DNA of 64,000 nucleotides from Candidatus Poribacteria bacterium (GTDB lineage: Bacteria; Poribacteria; WGA-4E; WGA-3G), in NCBI GenBank assembly GCA_022821965.1, contig JAJECN010000011.1, positions 1 to 64,000 of the forward strand. Reading direction: 5' to 3'. Below the pieces are notes generated by a model. It saw nothing but the letters and a program-made list of their open reading frames with translations, had not been told where the DNA came from and ran no database searches. Both the position numbers and the translations under genes were made by a program. This document shows positions 1 through 8,067 of the stretch, piece by piece; positions within the stretch are counted from its first letter, which is position 1, and each line of letters begins with the position of its first letter.

Positions 1-480
1 TCATTGGAAACTTGCGATAAAACTTTGTCGTAAGTTCGACATCCTGTTCTTTGAAGACTTGAATCTTGAGGGTATGAAACGGGTATGGGGAAAACAAGTC
101 TCCGACCTCGCTTTTGGTGAGTTTTCCCAAAAACTCAAGCATCAAGCAAAGAAACGCATTCGTTCTGTGCTGAAAATCAATCGATGGTCGCCAACGACAA
201 AAGTCTGTTGTGTTTGTGGGCATCATAAGAAAGACCTTACACTCACAGATCGACACTGGACGTGTCCAAAGTGTGATACACACCTTGACCGCGACCAGAA
301 TGCTGCGATGAACATTCTCAAGGAAGGGGTAGCTTCCTTTGGATTAGGAGTTGTAAGACCGATTGTCCTATTCAATAGGGTTGTCGGCTGCTCCGTTGAA
401 GCGTGTAGTCCGCTTCTAAATTCCACAAGTGCTTCTGCGTAACTTTTGCAGAAGCCCCGTCCTTTAGGACGGGGTCTATC
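1..480 (+). mobile_element. Right portion of an IS200/IS605 (IS1341-like) element
   Basis: The region holds the tnpB 3' end plus a terminal hairpin at 455-474 (8-bp stem CCCCGTCC/GGACGGGG, loop TTTA). Subterminal hairpins of this sort are the right-end recognition structures of IS200/IS605 elements. The exact cleavage point is not visible, so the right boundary is approximate. In characterised elements the TnpB guide RNA (omega RNA) overlaps the tnpB 3' end and takes its guide from the flank just beyond the right end. Confidence 0.7.
2..442 (+). CDS. tnpB: IS200/IS605-family TnpB (OrfB) protein, 5' truncated by window edge
   Basis: The reading frame is open to the left edge, so only the C-terminal ~146 residues are seen. 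The visible part holds the FFEDLNLEGM segment, which matches the second acidic active-site motif of the RuvC-like nuclease domain in TnpB. A four-cysteine zinc ribbon follows (CCVCG ... CPKC), and then DRDQNAAMNIL with the last catalytic Asp. TnpB proteins are RNA-guided nucleases carried by IS200/IS605 and IS1341-type elements. The first ATG/TTG inside the window is internal, not the true start. A right-end hairpin lies 13 bp after the stop, as expected for this family. Whether a tnpA partner exists lies outside the window. Confidence 0.9.
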   Translation, partial: HWKLAIKLCRKFDILFFEDLNLEGMKRVWGKQVSDLAFGEFSQKLKHQAKKRIRSVLKINRWSPTTKVCCVCGHHKKDLTLTDRHWTCPKCDTHLDRDQNAAMNILKEGVASFGLGVVRPIVLFNRVVGCSVEACSPLLNSTSASA

Positions 481-666
481 ACCACAATGCTATTGTAACG
501 TTTCTTAAAGACAAAAAGCAACAAAAAAGTGGACAGTGCCTCTCAGTTTCGCGAATTTGCAGGAACATTTATGGTGAATTACCAACGTACATAGACATCT
601 CACGGAACACCAATTCGTCCTCTCCACGAATAATAAACCACCCTCAGTTAATTGTGGACTTTACTA

Positions 667-695
667 TTGTCAAATTGGATATATTATGTTATACT
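667..695 (+). promoter_or_regulatory. Sigma70-type promoter for the aldo/keto reductase gene
   Basis: TTGTCA (667-672) and TATACT (690-695) are separated by 17 bp and lie about 50 bp upstream of the start at 744. An AAGGAG ribosome-binding site follows at 730-735. The 443-666 stretch before it holds the IS right end and nothing else I recognise. Confidence 0.65.
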
Positions 696-743
696 TACTG
701 CAGTTAACTAAATTGTCCCTTGAGATAATAAGGAGAAATTGCC

Positions 744-1517
744 ATGGAAATTGTAGCATTAGGAAAAACAGGTTTAAATGTTTCGAGGCTTTCAATTGGA
801 ACTGGATCAAATGGTTGGAACGGTCGCTCAAATCAGACCGATCTGGGGTTTGAAAATTTCCGCGACCTACTGTTATTCTCACACGAAAAAGGCGTAACGT
901 TTTGGGATTCCGCAGACCAGTACGGAAGTCACCCACACGTCAAGGCAGCTCTCAAAGAATTACCGCGTGAGAGTGTCACTATCACCACAAAAACAACATC
1001 TCGGACGCGAGAGACCGTAGAAGCAGACGTAAAGCGATTTCTCAAAGAAATCGGCTCTGACTATGTGGATATTGTGCTGCTCCACTGCCTTACACAGGTA
1101 GACTGGCCACAACGCTATCCAGATGCTATGGAAGCACTCGCCCGTTGTAAGGAGCAGGGATTGATTCGGGCGCACGGCGTATCTTGTCACGATTACGGAG
1201 CGTTCCAAACATCAGCAATGACGGAATGGGTTGAAGTTGTGTTGGCGCGGATTAATCACGCTGGCGTTAGCATGGACGCATCGCCCGCCGATGTCATCCG
1301 AACGATGGAACAGATGGCGTTTGCTGGCAAGGGCATTTACGGTATGAAAGTTTTAGGTATGGGGAAATTGGCACAAGATGCGGAGAGCCAACGCGAGGCA
1401 ATTGAATTTGTGATGGGACTCCCTTGTGTACACGCCATGACTATCGGCATGACTTCTGAGAGCGAAGTGGAAGCGAATGTCACTGTTGTCAACGAATTGA
1501 TGGAGAAAGGTTTATAG
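744..1517 (+). CDS. Aldo/keto reductase family oxidoreductase
   Basis: This 257-residue protein belongs to the NAD(P)H-dependent aldo/keto reductase superfamily (TIM barrel). The catalytic tetrad is visible as D55 (FWDSADQYG), Y60, K83 (TTK) and H114 (LLH). The N-terminal LGKTGLNVSRLSIG strand-turn is typical of the family. At 257 residues it is shorter than the usual ~300-330, so the C-terminal cofactor-binding loops are probably reduced. A strong AAGGAG ribosome-binding site at 730-735 fixes the ATG at 744. The substrate cannot be read from sequence. It lies alone behind its own promoter, between the IS remnant and gatB. Confidence 0.9.
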   Translation: MEIVALGKTGLNVSRLSIGTGSNGWNGRSNQTDLGFENFRDLLLFSHEKGVTFWDSADQYGSHPHVKAALKELPRESVTITTKTTSRTRETVEADVKRFLKEIGSDYVDIVLLHCLTQVDWPQRYPDAMEALARCKEQGLIRAHGVSCHDYGAFQTSAMTEWVEVVLARINHAGVSMDASPADVIRTMEQMAFAGKGIYGMKVLGMGKLAQDAESQREAIEFVMGLPCVHAMTIGMTSESEVEANVTVVNELMEKGL

Positions 1518-1537
1518 AAACTTTTTATTCTATGTTT

Positions 1538-1584
1538 GGCGCGAGGTGCCACTATTTTAACCGCTAATAGCGGCAGCTCGTGCC
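1538..1584. repeat. Imperfect inverted repeat upstream of gatB
   Basis: Arms at 1538-1550 and 1572-1584 (13 bp, 11 matching when one is inverted) enclose a second small hairpin CCGCT-AAT-AGCGG at 1561-1573. There is no T-run, so it is not a clear terminator. It may be a dispersed palindromic element or a leader structure for gatB, 22 bp further on. Confidence 0.4.
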
Positions 1585-1606
1585 GTGTTAAAGCGTGAGA
1601 GAACAC

Positions 1607-3052
1607 ATGGACAAATATGAAATTGTTATCGGTTTAGAAATCCATGCTGAATTGTGCACAGAGAGTAAACTTTTCTGTAATTGTGCTTATGTCTTTGGAG
1701 CATCGGCGAACGATTGCACCTGTCCGATCTGCTTAGGGATGCCTGGAACATTACCGGTCGTCAATAGACGTGCGGTAGAGTTCGCGGTTCGCGCAGGCTT
1801 GGCGATGGAGTGTGAAATCACCGCTTCCAGTAAATTCGATCGGAAGAACTATTTCTATCCCGACCTGCCGAAGAACTACCAGATTTCGCAATACGACATC
1901 CCTTTGTGCCAAAACGGACAGGTAGGGTTTGAATTTGAAGGAGAAACTCGGACTGTTGCCCTTCGTAGAATTCACTTAGAAGAGGACGCGGGGAAATCCA
2001 TTCATGCCGAAGTCACTGGCGATCCAACCCGTAGTTTTATGGATTTCAATCGCGCTGGGGTACCCCTCCTTGAAATCGTCAGTGAACCGGAACTCCACTC
2101 TCCGGAAGAGGCTATTGCCTATTGCCGTGCTGTTAAGGAAATTTTAGAATATATTGAAGTCAGCGACTGCAACATGGAAGAGGGAAGCCTGCGATGCGAA
2201 CCGAATCTCTCCCTGCGCCCCAAGGGCAGTAAGGAACTCGGCACGCGCACAGAAATTAAGAATAAAAACTCGTTCCAAGAACTAATCGAAGCGATGGAAT
2301 ACGAGGTAAAACGACAGGCGCGAATTTTAGATGCAGGTGAGGAAGTCGTCCAAGAGACACTCCTGTTTGACGCAAGTACAGGCAAAACGGTTGCGATGCG
2401 TGGTAAGGAAGAAGCGGACGATTACCGCTACTTCCCTGAACCGGATCTCGTCCATGTCGAAATAAGCGACGAATGGATTGAGGAAGTTCAACCGACACTC
2501 CCCGAACTCCCCGCTGCCCGCCGAGAACGCTTCATTTCAGACTACGGCATCTCGTCCGAAAACGCCGAATTCTTGACCAGTACCCGACAACTCGCTGAAT
2601 TCTTTGACGAAGCTGCACAACTCAGTGGTGAACCTACCGCCTGCGCAAACTGGATGATGGGAGACTTGACACGTCTACTTAACACGGCGGAAATTGAGAT
2701 TCAAGACTCGAATGTTACGCCAGGACACCTCAATGAACTCATTCAGTTAATCGAAGATGCGACTATCAGCGGCAAAATTGCCAAATCTGTCCTTGACGAT
2801 GCCTTTGAAACGGGTAAAACGCCGAAGGAGATTGTTGAAGAAAAGGGTTTGGCTCAGATTACAGACACCTCAGAGATAGAAGCCATCGTCTTGCAAGTCG
2901 TGGAGGAGAACCCTGGTCCTGCCCAAGATTACCGCGACGGCACGAAAAAAGCGATCGGATTCCTTGTTGGACAGGTGATGCGCGCCACTCGCGGAAAGGC
3001 AAACCCGCAACTCGTGAATCAGATTTTGGCACGGGTTTTGTCAACGAATTAA
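1607..3052 (+). CDS. gatB: Aspartyl/glutamyl-tRNA(Asn/Gln) amidotransferase subunit B
   Basis: GatB activates mischarged Glu-tRNAGln or Asp-tRNAAsn, which the GatCAB complex then amidates. The protein starts MDKYEIVIGLEIHAEL, which is the standard GatB beginning. It contains the zinc-binding cysteine cluster (CNC ... CTCPIC), the FDRKNYFYPDLPKNYQISQ and DFNRAGVPLLEIVSEPE signatures, and a C-terminal YqeY-like tail ending in NQILARVL. Its 481 residues fit the family. The frame could start at GTG 1595, but ATG 1607 agrees with homologues. gatA and gatC are not in the window, so the complex is encoded at scattered loci. Confidence 0.96.
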   Translation: MDKYEIVIGLEIHAELCTESKLFCNCAYVFGASANDCTCPICLGMPGTLPVVNRRAVEFAVRAGLAMECEITASSKFDRKNYFYPDLPKNYQISQYDIPLCQNGQVGFEFEGETRTVALRRIHLEEDAGKSIHAEVTGDPTRSFMDFNRAGVPLLEIVSEPELHSPEEAIAYCRAVKEILEYIEVSDCNMEEGSLRCEPNLSLRPKGSKELGTRTEIKNKNSFQELIEAMEYEVKRQARILDAGEEVVQETLLFDASTGKTVAMRGKEEADDYRYFPEPDLVHVEISDEWIEEVQPTLPELPAARRERFISDYGISSENAEFLTSTRQLAEFFDEAAQLSGEPTACANWMMGDLTRLLNTAEIEIQDSNVTPGHLNELIQLIEDATISGKIAKSVLDDAFETGKTPKEIVEEKGLAQITDTSEIEAIVLQVVEENPGPAQDYRDGTKKAIGFLVGQVMRATRGKANPQLVNQILARVLSTN

Positions 3053-3061
3053 GGCACTCCT

Positions 3062-3751
3062 ATGAATATAGCCCAGTTAAAAGACAAACTATCTGAGATT
3101 AACCAGATGGGCTATGTTGTTTCCCTACGAAAAAGCAACACCGGCATAGGCTATACGTTGGAAACTTTGCTTGGGTTAGAGGAAAATAACCTTAAGACTC
3201 CTGATTTCGGAGATATAGAATTGAAATCTCAGAGACTTGGAGTCAATAATCGGGTAACCATGTTTACTTTCAATCGCGGGGTATGGAAGATAAAAACGAG
3301 GGAATTGATTGAGAAATATGGCTATATAGACACGAATGGACGTCCATCCCTATACTGCCCTGCCAACAGTAAACCGAATAATCAGGGGCTTTTCGTCACA
3401 GTTGAACATGAAATCGTCCAACTTTATCATGTAGATGGAACTCTTGTTGCTGAGTGGTTGGGAGAACGTTTGATTGACAGGTTCAGAAGTAAGATGCCTT
3501 CCTTGATTGTTGTTAATGCAGACACCCGTATTAATTCAGATCGAAAGGAAGAGTTCTGGTTCAAGGAGGCATATCTACTAACCGAACCAGACGAAGATAA
3601 TTTTTTGGATCTCATTAAGAAGGACATCATAATCGTTGATGTGAGGATGCATCTGCGAGAAAATAGGGTAGTCAGAAATCATGGTACTGGTTTTAGAATA
3701 GACGAAAGATTTTGGAATCTATGCTTTGGTAAACGAGAAAAATTGATATGA
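3062..3751 (+). CDS. MvaI/BcnI-family type II restriction endonuclease
   Basis: The 229-residue protein resembles the MvaI/BcnI endonuclease family, monomeric enzymes that recognise CCWGG or CCSGG. The segment GIGYTLETLLG followed by PDFGDIELKSQR (residues 47-58) gives the PD-(D/E)xK active site, with D48/D51, E53 and K55. The C-terminal NHGTGFRI is also found in this family. The start at 3062 is 9 bp behind gatB, with AAGG at 3051-3054 overlapping the gatB stop. The gene overlaps the methyltransferase gene by an ATGA (3748-3751), so the two are translationally coupled. The actual recognition site cannot be predicted. Confidence 0.82.
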   Translation: MNIAQLKDKLSEINQMGYVVSLRKSNTGIGYTLETLLGLEENNLKTPDFGDIELKSQRLGVNNRVTMFTFNRGVWKIKTRELIEKYGYIDTNGRPSLYCPANSKPNNQGLFVTVEHEIVQLYHVDGTLVAEWLGERLIDRFRSKMPSLIVVNADTRINSDRKEEFWFKEAYLLTEPDEDNFLDLIKKDIIIVDVRMHLRENRVVRNHGTGFRIDERFWNLCFGKREKLI

Positions 3752-5016
3752 GCAAAGCCAACCTGAAGTACAAAGACGAATCGTGGGATTTTCGAGAGGC
3801 TGATACTAAAGAATATACCCACTGCTTCCACGCATATCCGGCAATGATGATTCCTCAGATCGCAAGGAAGCTTCTTAAGGCGTATGGTGTAGAAAACGGA
3901 TGGCTGCTTGATCCTTATTGTGGCACCGGCACCTCGCTCGTTGAAGCATCTCTGTTCGGTATGCACAGTGTTGGGTGTGATATTAACCCGCTCGTGCGTC
4001 TGATAGCAAATGTCAAATCAACCCGAATTTGCCTGTCTGCTTTAGATGAAACGCTAAATAGGTTGAATAATGATCTCTTTCAGATTGAATTCCAAGAAGG
4101 CAAGGTGCCTGACGCACCGATTCCTGACATTTTGAATCTGACGTACTGGTTTTCCAAGGAAGTCATCAAATCTCTCGCTTATCTCCGTGCTTGGATTAAC
4201 AAGATAGAAGATGAGACTGTGCGAAACTTTATATTGGTCGCCTTTTCAGAAACGGTTCGAGAGGTTTCCTATACGCGGAACGGTGAGTTTAAACTATATC
4301 GCATGTCTGCCGAAAGGCTTAAGGATTTTAACCCTGATGTTTTCGGACTTCTCAGTAAGAAACTGAGTAGAAATCGGCAAGGTTTGGCAACGTTCCTTGA
4401 AAAACGAAAAAACGTTGAAGCATCGGTATCCAACGCAAACACCGTTCAAGGTGAACTTCCACTACCGCGTCCACTTGGAGGCTATGACTTAGTTGTAACA
4501 TCTCCGCCGTATGGAGATTCGCACACCACGGTAGCGTATGGGCAGTTTTCTCGGCTTGCAGCAGAATGGATAGGCTTGCCGAATGCTCGCAAAATCGACA
4601 AAATCGCAATGGGTGGGCAGCGTTCAAAAGAAACGCTGACAGACTCACCCGTATCGTCCGCCATTGAGAAAATCCATTCGGTTGACGAAAAGCGGGCGCG
4701 TGAAGTATTGGCGTTTTATATCGATCTTGAACGTAGCATCAATTCAGTGGCACAAATGCTTTCACCGAATGCTACAATTTGCTATGTTGTTGGAAATCGT
4801 CGAGTCAAAGAGGTTATGCTGCCAACTGATGCGTTTATCGTCTCAGCGTTTCGTCAGCACGGATTTACCCATAAGGCGACTATTGTGAGAAACATTCCAA
4901 ACAAACGGATGCCAAAGAAAAACAGCCCTTCCAACATTGCCGGTCAAACCTCCACAACAATGCACGAGGAAAACATTGTCATTTGTCAGAGGACGACACG
5001 TAACCACAACTTTTAG
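3748..5016 (+). CDS. Site-specific DNA methyltransferase, probably N4-cytosine, of the R-M system
   Basis: The 422-residue protein carries an AdoMet-binding motif I (LDPYCGTGTS, ~54-63) and the catalytic motif IV TSPPYGDS (~251-258). SPPY is characteristic of N4-cytosine methyltransferases and fits the m4C enzymes paired with MvaI/BcnI nucleases. Nearly 190 residues separate the two motifs, so the target-recognition region probably lies between them. The start overlaps the endonuclease stop by 4 bp. It presumably protects the host from the preceding endonuclease. CHFHAYPAMM-like sequence near the N terminus is common in this MTase group. Confidence 0.88.
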   Translation: MSKANLKYKDESWDFREADTKEYTHCFHAYPAMMIPQIARKLLKAYGVENGWLLDPYCGTGTSLVEASLFGMHSVGCDINPLVRLIANVKSTRICLSALDETLNRLNNDLFQIEFQEGKVPDAPIPDILNLTYWFSKEVIKSLAYLRAWINKIEDETVRNFILVAFSETVREVSYTRNGEFKLYRMSAERLKDFNPDVFGLLSKKLSRNRQGLATFLEKRKNVEASVSNANTVQGELPLPRPLGGYDLVVTSPPYGDSHTTVAYGQFSRLAAEWIGLPNARKIDKIAMGGQRSKETLTDSPVSSAIEKIHSVDEKRAREVLAFYIDLERSINSVAQMLSPNATICYVVGNRRVKEVMLPTDAFIVSAFRQHGFTHKATIVRNIPNKRMPKKNSPSNIAGQTSTTMHEENIVICQRTTRNHNF

Positions 5017-5020
5017 AACG

Positions 5021-5032
5021 CTAACCGGTTAG
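5021..5032. repeat. 12-bp perfect palindrome CTAACCGGTTAG
   Basis: The palindrome lies 4 bp after the methyltransferase stop and 40 bp before the ABC ATPase start. It could be a protein-binding site for either gene. There is no T-run for a terminator. Confidence 0.35.
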
Positions 5033-5071
5033 AATCCTATCTAAATCTGGCAAAACCCAATCGTTAAAAAA

Positions 5072-6163
5072 ATGCTTGTAGGTCAGATTACTCTCACATC
5101 TGTAACAAAACGGTTCGGCGATACAGTCGCAGTCGATGATGTGTCGTTACAGATAGAGGGTGGCGAGTTCTTTTCGCTACTCGGACCGAGCGGGTGTGGA
5201 AAAACGACAACGCTGCGCATCATCGGCGGATTTGTGTATCCTACCACAGGAGAGGTTCACATCAACGATGAATTGATGGCAGAAACACCGCCTTATCGCC
5301 GTCCAGTCAACACCGTCTTCCAAAATTACGCCCTATTTCCACACAAAACCGTCGCACAGAATATTGCATTCGGACTACACATGAAAAAGGCATCGAAATT
5401 AGAAATTTCAGATGCCGTTGAACGTTCATTAGATTTAATTCAGTTACCAGGGTACGGGCATAGGAAACCGAGCGAACTCTCCGGTGGCGAGAGACAGCGC
5501 GTGGCACTCGCGCGCGCGCTAATCAATGAACCCACTATCCTATTGTTAGATGAGCCGCTCTCAGCACTCGATTTAAAACTCCGAAAACAGATGCAATCGG
5601 AACTAAAAGCGTTGCAACGTAAAGTCGGTATTACATTCGTTTACGTCACGCATGATCAAGGTGAAGCATTGGCACTCTCTGATCGCATAGCGGTAATGAA
5701 TGGCGGGAAAATCCTTCAGGTCGGAACACCCTCTGAAATCTATGACGCACCGCAGAGTCGTTTTGTCGCTGACTTCATCGGCACATCTAATTTCTTTGAA
5801 GGGACACTTATCAGCGAAAATGAGGTCTCGCTGGCGATGGAACCGCCTTCTAAAATTGTCTGCGCACCGACCAGCGATATCCCGGTGAATACACCTGTCA
5901 CCGTTGCGATCCGCCCAGAACGTATCGACCTGACAACAACTCCGACCGCTGATGCCGTGAATCTCTTACACGGCACCATTCAGGACGAAAGTTACCTCGG
6001 CACGACGCTTCAATACACGGTGCAGACTGATTACCCTACGCCACTTATCGCTCACCAACAGAATACAGGCATGAGAGATACACATCACTTCCAACGCGGT
6101 GATACGGTCTATCTGCAATGGGCACCTGAAAATGCGATTGTCCTGAAAACTGGGGAAGACTAA
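5072..6163 (+). CDS. ABC transporter ATP-binding protein, PotA/spermidine-putrescine type
   Basis: This 363-residue ATPase would energise import of a small solute such as a polyamine, Fe3+ or similar. It has Walker A GPSGCGKTT (38-46), a Q-loop (FQNYALFP), the signature LSGGERQ (136-142), Walker B ILLLDE (156-161) and the switch His194 (VTHDQGEA). A C-terminal TOBE domain follows the ADFIGTSNFFEG linker, as in PotA/FbpC/CysA. No permease or binding-protein gene is nearby, so it is an orphan subunit here. Its stop overlaps by 4 bp the stop of the convergent oxidoreductase. Confidence 0.9.
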   Translation: MLVGQITLTSVTKRFGDTVAVDDVSLQIEGGEFFSLLGPSGCGKTTTLRIIGGFVYPTTGEVHINDELMAETPPYRRPVNTVFQNYALFPHKTVAQNIAFGLHMKKASKLEISDAVERSLDLIQLPGYGHRKPSELSGGERQRVALARALINEPTILLLDEPLSALDLKLRKQMQSELKALQRKVGITFVYVTHDQGEALALSDRIAVMNGGKILQVGTPSEIYDAPQSRFVADFIGTSNFFEGTLISENEVSLAMEPPSKIVCAPTSDIPVNTPVTVAIRPERIDLTTTPTADAVNLLHGTIQDESYLGTTLQYTVQTDYPTPLIAHQQNTGMRDTHHFQRGDTVYLQWAPENAIVLKTGED

Positions 6164-7158
6164 CCGCCAGACAACGGCAGTTTGACTTTCCCATTGTCTT
6201 GCTGTTGTGAGGTTAAGAAGCCGATGATAATCTGGACGACTTTGTAACCTTCACTTCCAGGCGAAACGGGTTGCCCACCCTCTGCAACAAGACCTACCAG
6301 CTCTCGAACGCCTGCGGGGATACCGGTCATATCCCATGTCGGTGCCTCAATCGTTTCAACAACGTCATCTTGGTGAAGTGTTGCTCCCTTGTCACTAATA
6401 AGAATGTAACCGTTAGTGCCAACAATCTCCACGCGAAATCCAGAGAGGGTCGTCTTCGGGCCGCCAGCATAATAACCGCGCACGCCGTTTGCGAAATGAA
6501 TATATCCGTGTGCCGATGGTTCTGTTGCTGGAACATGTCCACCATCACCTTTATACTCGTTGTAGTCCTCGTAGCCGTCTTCTAATTCGGCAGAGACCCA
6601 CTCTGGATCTGAATCGGCAAAATAACAGATCGCATCAACAAGGTGTGTTCCGTTACGGAAGAGCATTGCGCGACCACCACTCAACGTGCCGATAACATAT
6701 TGGACATCGCCAATACGTCCACCGCCGACAATCACATCGTGCGTATGCCGCCATAACGGTTGCCACCGTCGTGTGTGATCGATAGACAGAATAGTGCCGT
6801 TTCGTTCGGTAGCCTCAATCATTCTGTCCGCATCTGCGATGCTCGTTGCCATCGGTTTTTCACAGAAGACACCCTTTACACCGGCGTTCGCCGCGTCAAC
6901 AACGAGGTCGGCATGTCGGTGATCAGACGTTGCCACCGTCACGACATCCAAATTCTCAGCGGCGAGCATTTCCTGATGGTTGGTATACAGAGAGATGTTA
7001 CCCCAATTGTCCTGATATTTTTCCTTGAAAGCGTCTAACGTACTCTGAACAAAATCGCAGCCAGCGGCTAACTCAACATTCGGCATACCGATCAACCCGG
7101 ATGCATGCGTCGTGCCGATACCGCTACAACCAATAACCCCAACGCGTAAATCTGCCAT
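6160..7158 (-). CDS. Gfo/Idh/MocA family oxidoreductase
   Basis: The protein is a NAD(P)-dependent sugar or inositol-type dehydrogenase. An N-terminal Rossmann motif (GVIGCSGIGTTHAS) and the EKPMA motif with catalytic Lys (~residue 101) are visible. The C-terminal alpha/beta domain (~120 on) contains GTLSGGRAMLFRNGTHLVD. Two in-frame ATGs exist at 7164 and 7158. AGGAGGA at 7166-7172 is only 2 nt from the first but 8 nt from the second, so 7158 is chosen, giving 332 residues beginning MADLRVGV. It is a single-gene unit, convergent with the ABC ATPase. The substrate is unknown. Confidence 0.9.
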   Translation of the reverse strand: MADLRVGVIGCSGIGTTHASGLIGMPNVELAAGCDFVQSTLDAFKEKYQDNWGNISLYTNHQEMLAAENLDVVTVATSDHRHADLVVDAANAGVKGVFCEKPMATSIADADRMIEATERNGTILSIDHTRRWQPLWRHTHDVIVGGGRIGDVQYVIGTLSGGRAMLFRNGTHLVDAICYFADSDPEWVSAELEDGYEDYNEYKGDGGHVPATEPSAHGYIHFANGVRGYYAGGPKTTLSGFRVEIVGTNGYILISDKGATLHQDDVVETIEAPTWDMTGIPAGVRELVGLVAEGGQPVSPGSEGYKVVQIIIGFLTSQQQDNGKVKLPLSGG

Positions 7159-7289
7159 GTTCATATCCTCCTCTATCCAGTAATTTCATGCCAATGTGTT
7201 TCACTTCTTTTCCCTGCGAAAAAATTGTATCCTGCAGCAGATTATATGTCAAGTTTTTATGGCACAGAAGAAAATGAATTCCAAACAAT

Positions 7290-7318
7290 TTGATATAAGC
7301 CTTAAATTATGGTAAAAT
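7290..7318 (+). promoter_or_regulatory. Sigma70-type promoter for the DUF433/DUF5615 pair
   Basis: TTGATA (7290-7295), a 17-bp spacer and TAAAAT (7313-7318) sit ~45 bp before the DUF433 start. GGAGG at 7348-7352 is the ribosome-binding site. Confidence 0.6.
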
Positions 7319-7360
7319 ACTGGTGCAAGATTAACAAATTTCATTATGGAGGATATTATT

Positions 7361-7600
7361 ATGGTTAGAATAGTTGCTAATCCAGGGATCCTTGGCGGAA
7401 AACCGATTGTTGAAGGCACGCGTTTGAGCGTGGAGCACATATTAGGGTTATTGGCGAGCGGTATGTCACATGCGGAGATTATTGCAGACTATCCGGATCT
7501 AACTGAGGAAAGCATTCGGGCTGTGCTCGGCTACGCAGCACGTGCGTTAAAGAATGACATCGTTATAGATATGCCTTTTCCGCGCGAGGGAGCATCTTGA
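7361..7600 (+). CDS. DUF433 domain protein, probable antitoxin
   Basis: The 79-residue protein begins MVRIVANPGILGGKPIVEGTR, the hallmark of DUF433, followed by a helix-turn-helix-like VEHILGLLASGMSHAEIIADYPDLTEESIRAVL. DUF433 proteins are often encoded directly before a PIN-like DUF5615 protein and are regarded as VapB-like antitoxins. The ATG at 7361 is preferred to one at 7346, because GGAGG at 7348-7352 is correctly spaced for 7361 and would lie inside the longer version. The gene's stop region abuts the start of the next gene. Confidence 0.88.
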   Translation: MVRIVANPGILGGKPIVEGTRLSVEHILGLLASGMSHAEIIADYPDLTEESIRAVLGYAARALKNDIVIDMPFPREGAS

Positions 7601-7602
7601 CA

Positions 7603-7962
7603 ATGCTGCCCCCACTTGTTGCCGATGCCAATATTGCTTTTTCGGTAGTTCGATTCCTAAGAGCTCAAGGTATTGATGTGCTATATACTCGCGAAGAAGG
7701 TTGGCAGCACTATGAGGACGAAGAAATTCTGTCAAATGCCCACGCTATGCAGCGATTTGTTTTAACGCACGATTCTGATTTTGGACATCTCGCTGTTTAT
7801 CTGAAACAATCAATTACCGGGATCATCCATCTGCAACCAGGTGAGCGTCCTGCGTCTGAAGTCATTGATGATTTGCAAGAGCTGCTCAAAATAGAAGTGG
7901 ATTGGACACCGCCATTAATTGCAGTCTACAGATTCGGACGTTTGCGGATCCGCAGACTTTAG
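7603..7962 (+). CDS. DUF5615 PIN-like protein, probable ribonuclease toxin
   Basis: The protein is ~119 residues and belongs to the DUF5615 (PIN-like) group. Acidic residues typical of PIN nucleases are at VADANI near the N terminus and LTHDSDFG in the centre. The VVRFLRAQGIDVLYTREEGW segment matches the family. ATG 7603 is used, with GAGGGAG at 7586-7592 as ribosome-binding site. TTG 7597 overlapping the upstream stop is the alternative. Paired with the DUF433 gene it forms a likely type II toxin-antitoxin unit. RNA cleavage is inferred from the fold family and not shown. Confidence 0.85.
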   Translation: MLPPLVADANIAFSVVRFLRAQGIDVLYTREEGWQHYEDEEILSNAHAMQRFVLTHDSDFGHLAVYLKQSITGIIHLQPGERPASEVIDDLQELLKIEVDWTPPLIAVYRFGRLRIRRL

Positions 7963-8067
7963 CGGAAATTCACGGAAACCCGTTGCTCGTTCGATGGGAA
8001 AATAAGGCGTTGAATCCATGGGAAACAGCGGAATGTTTTAGGTTTAACTAAATGAAAGGAGCAATTT

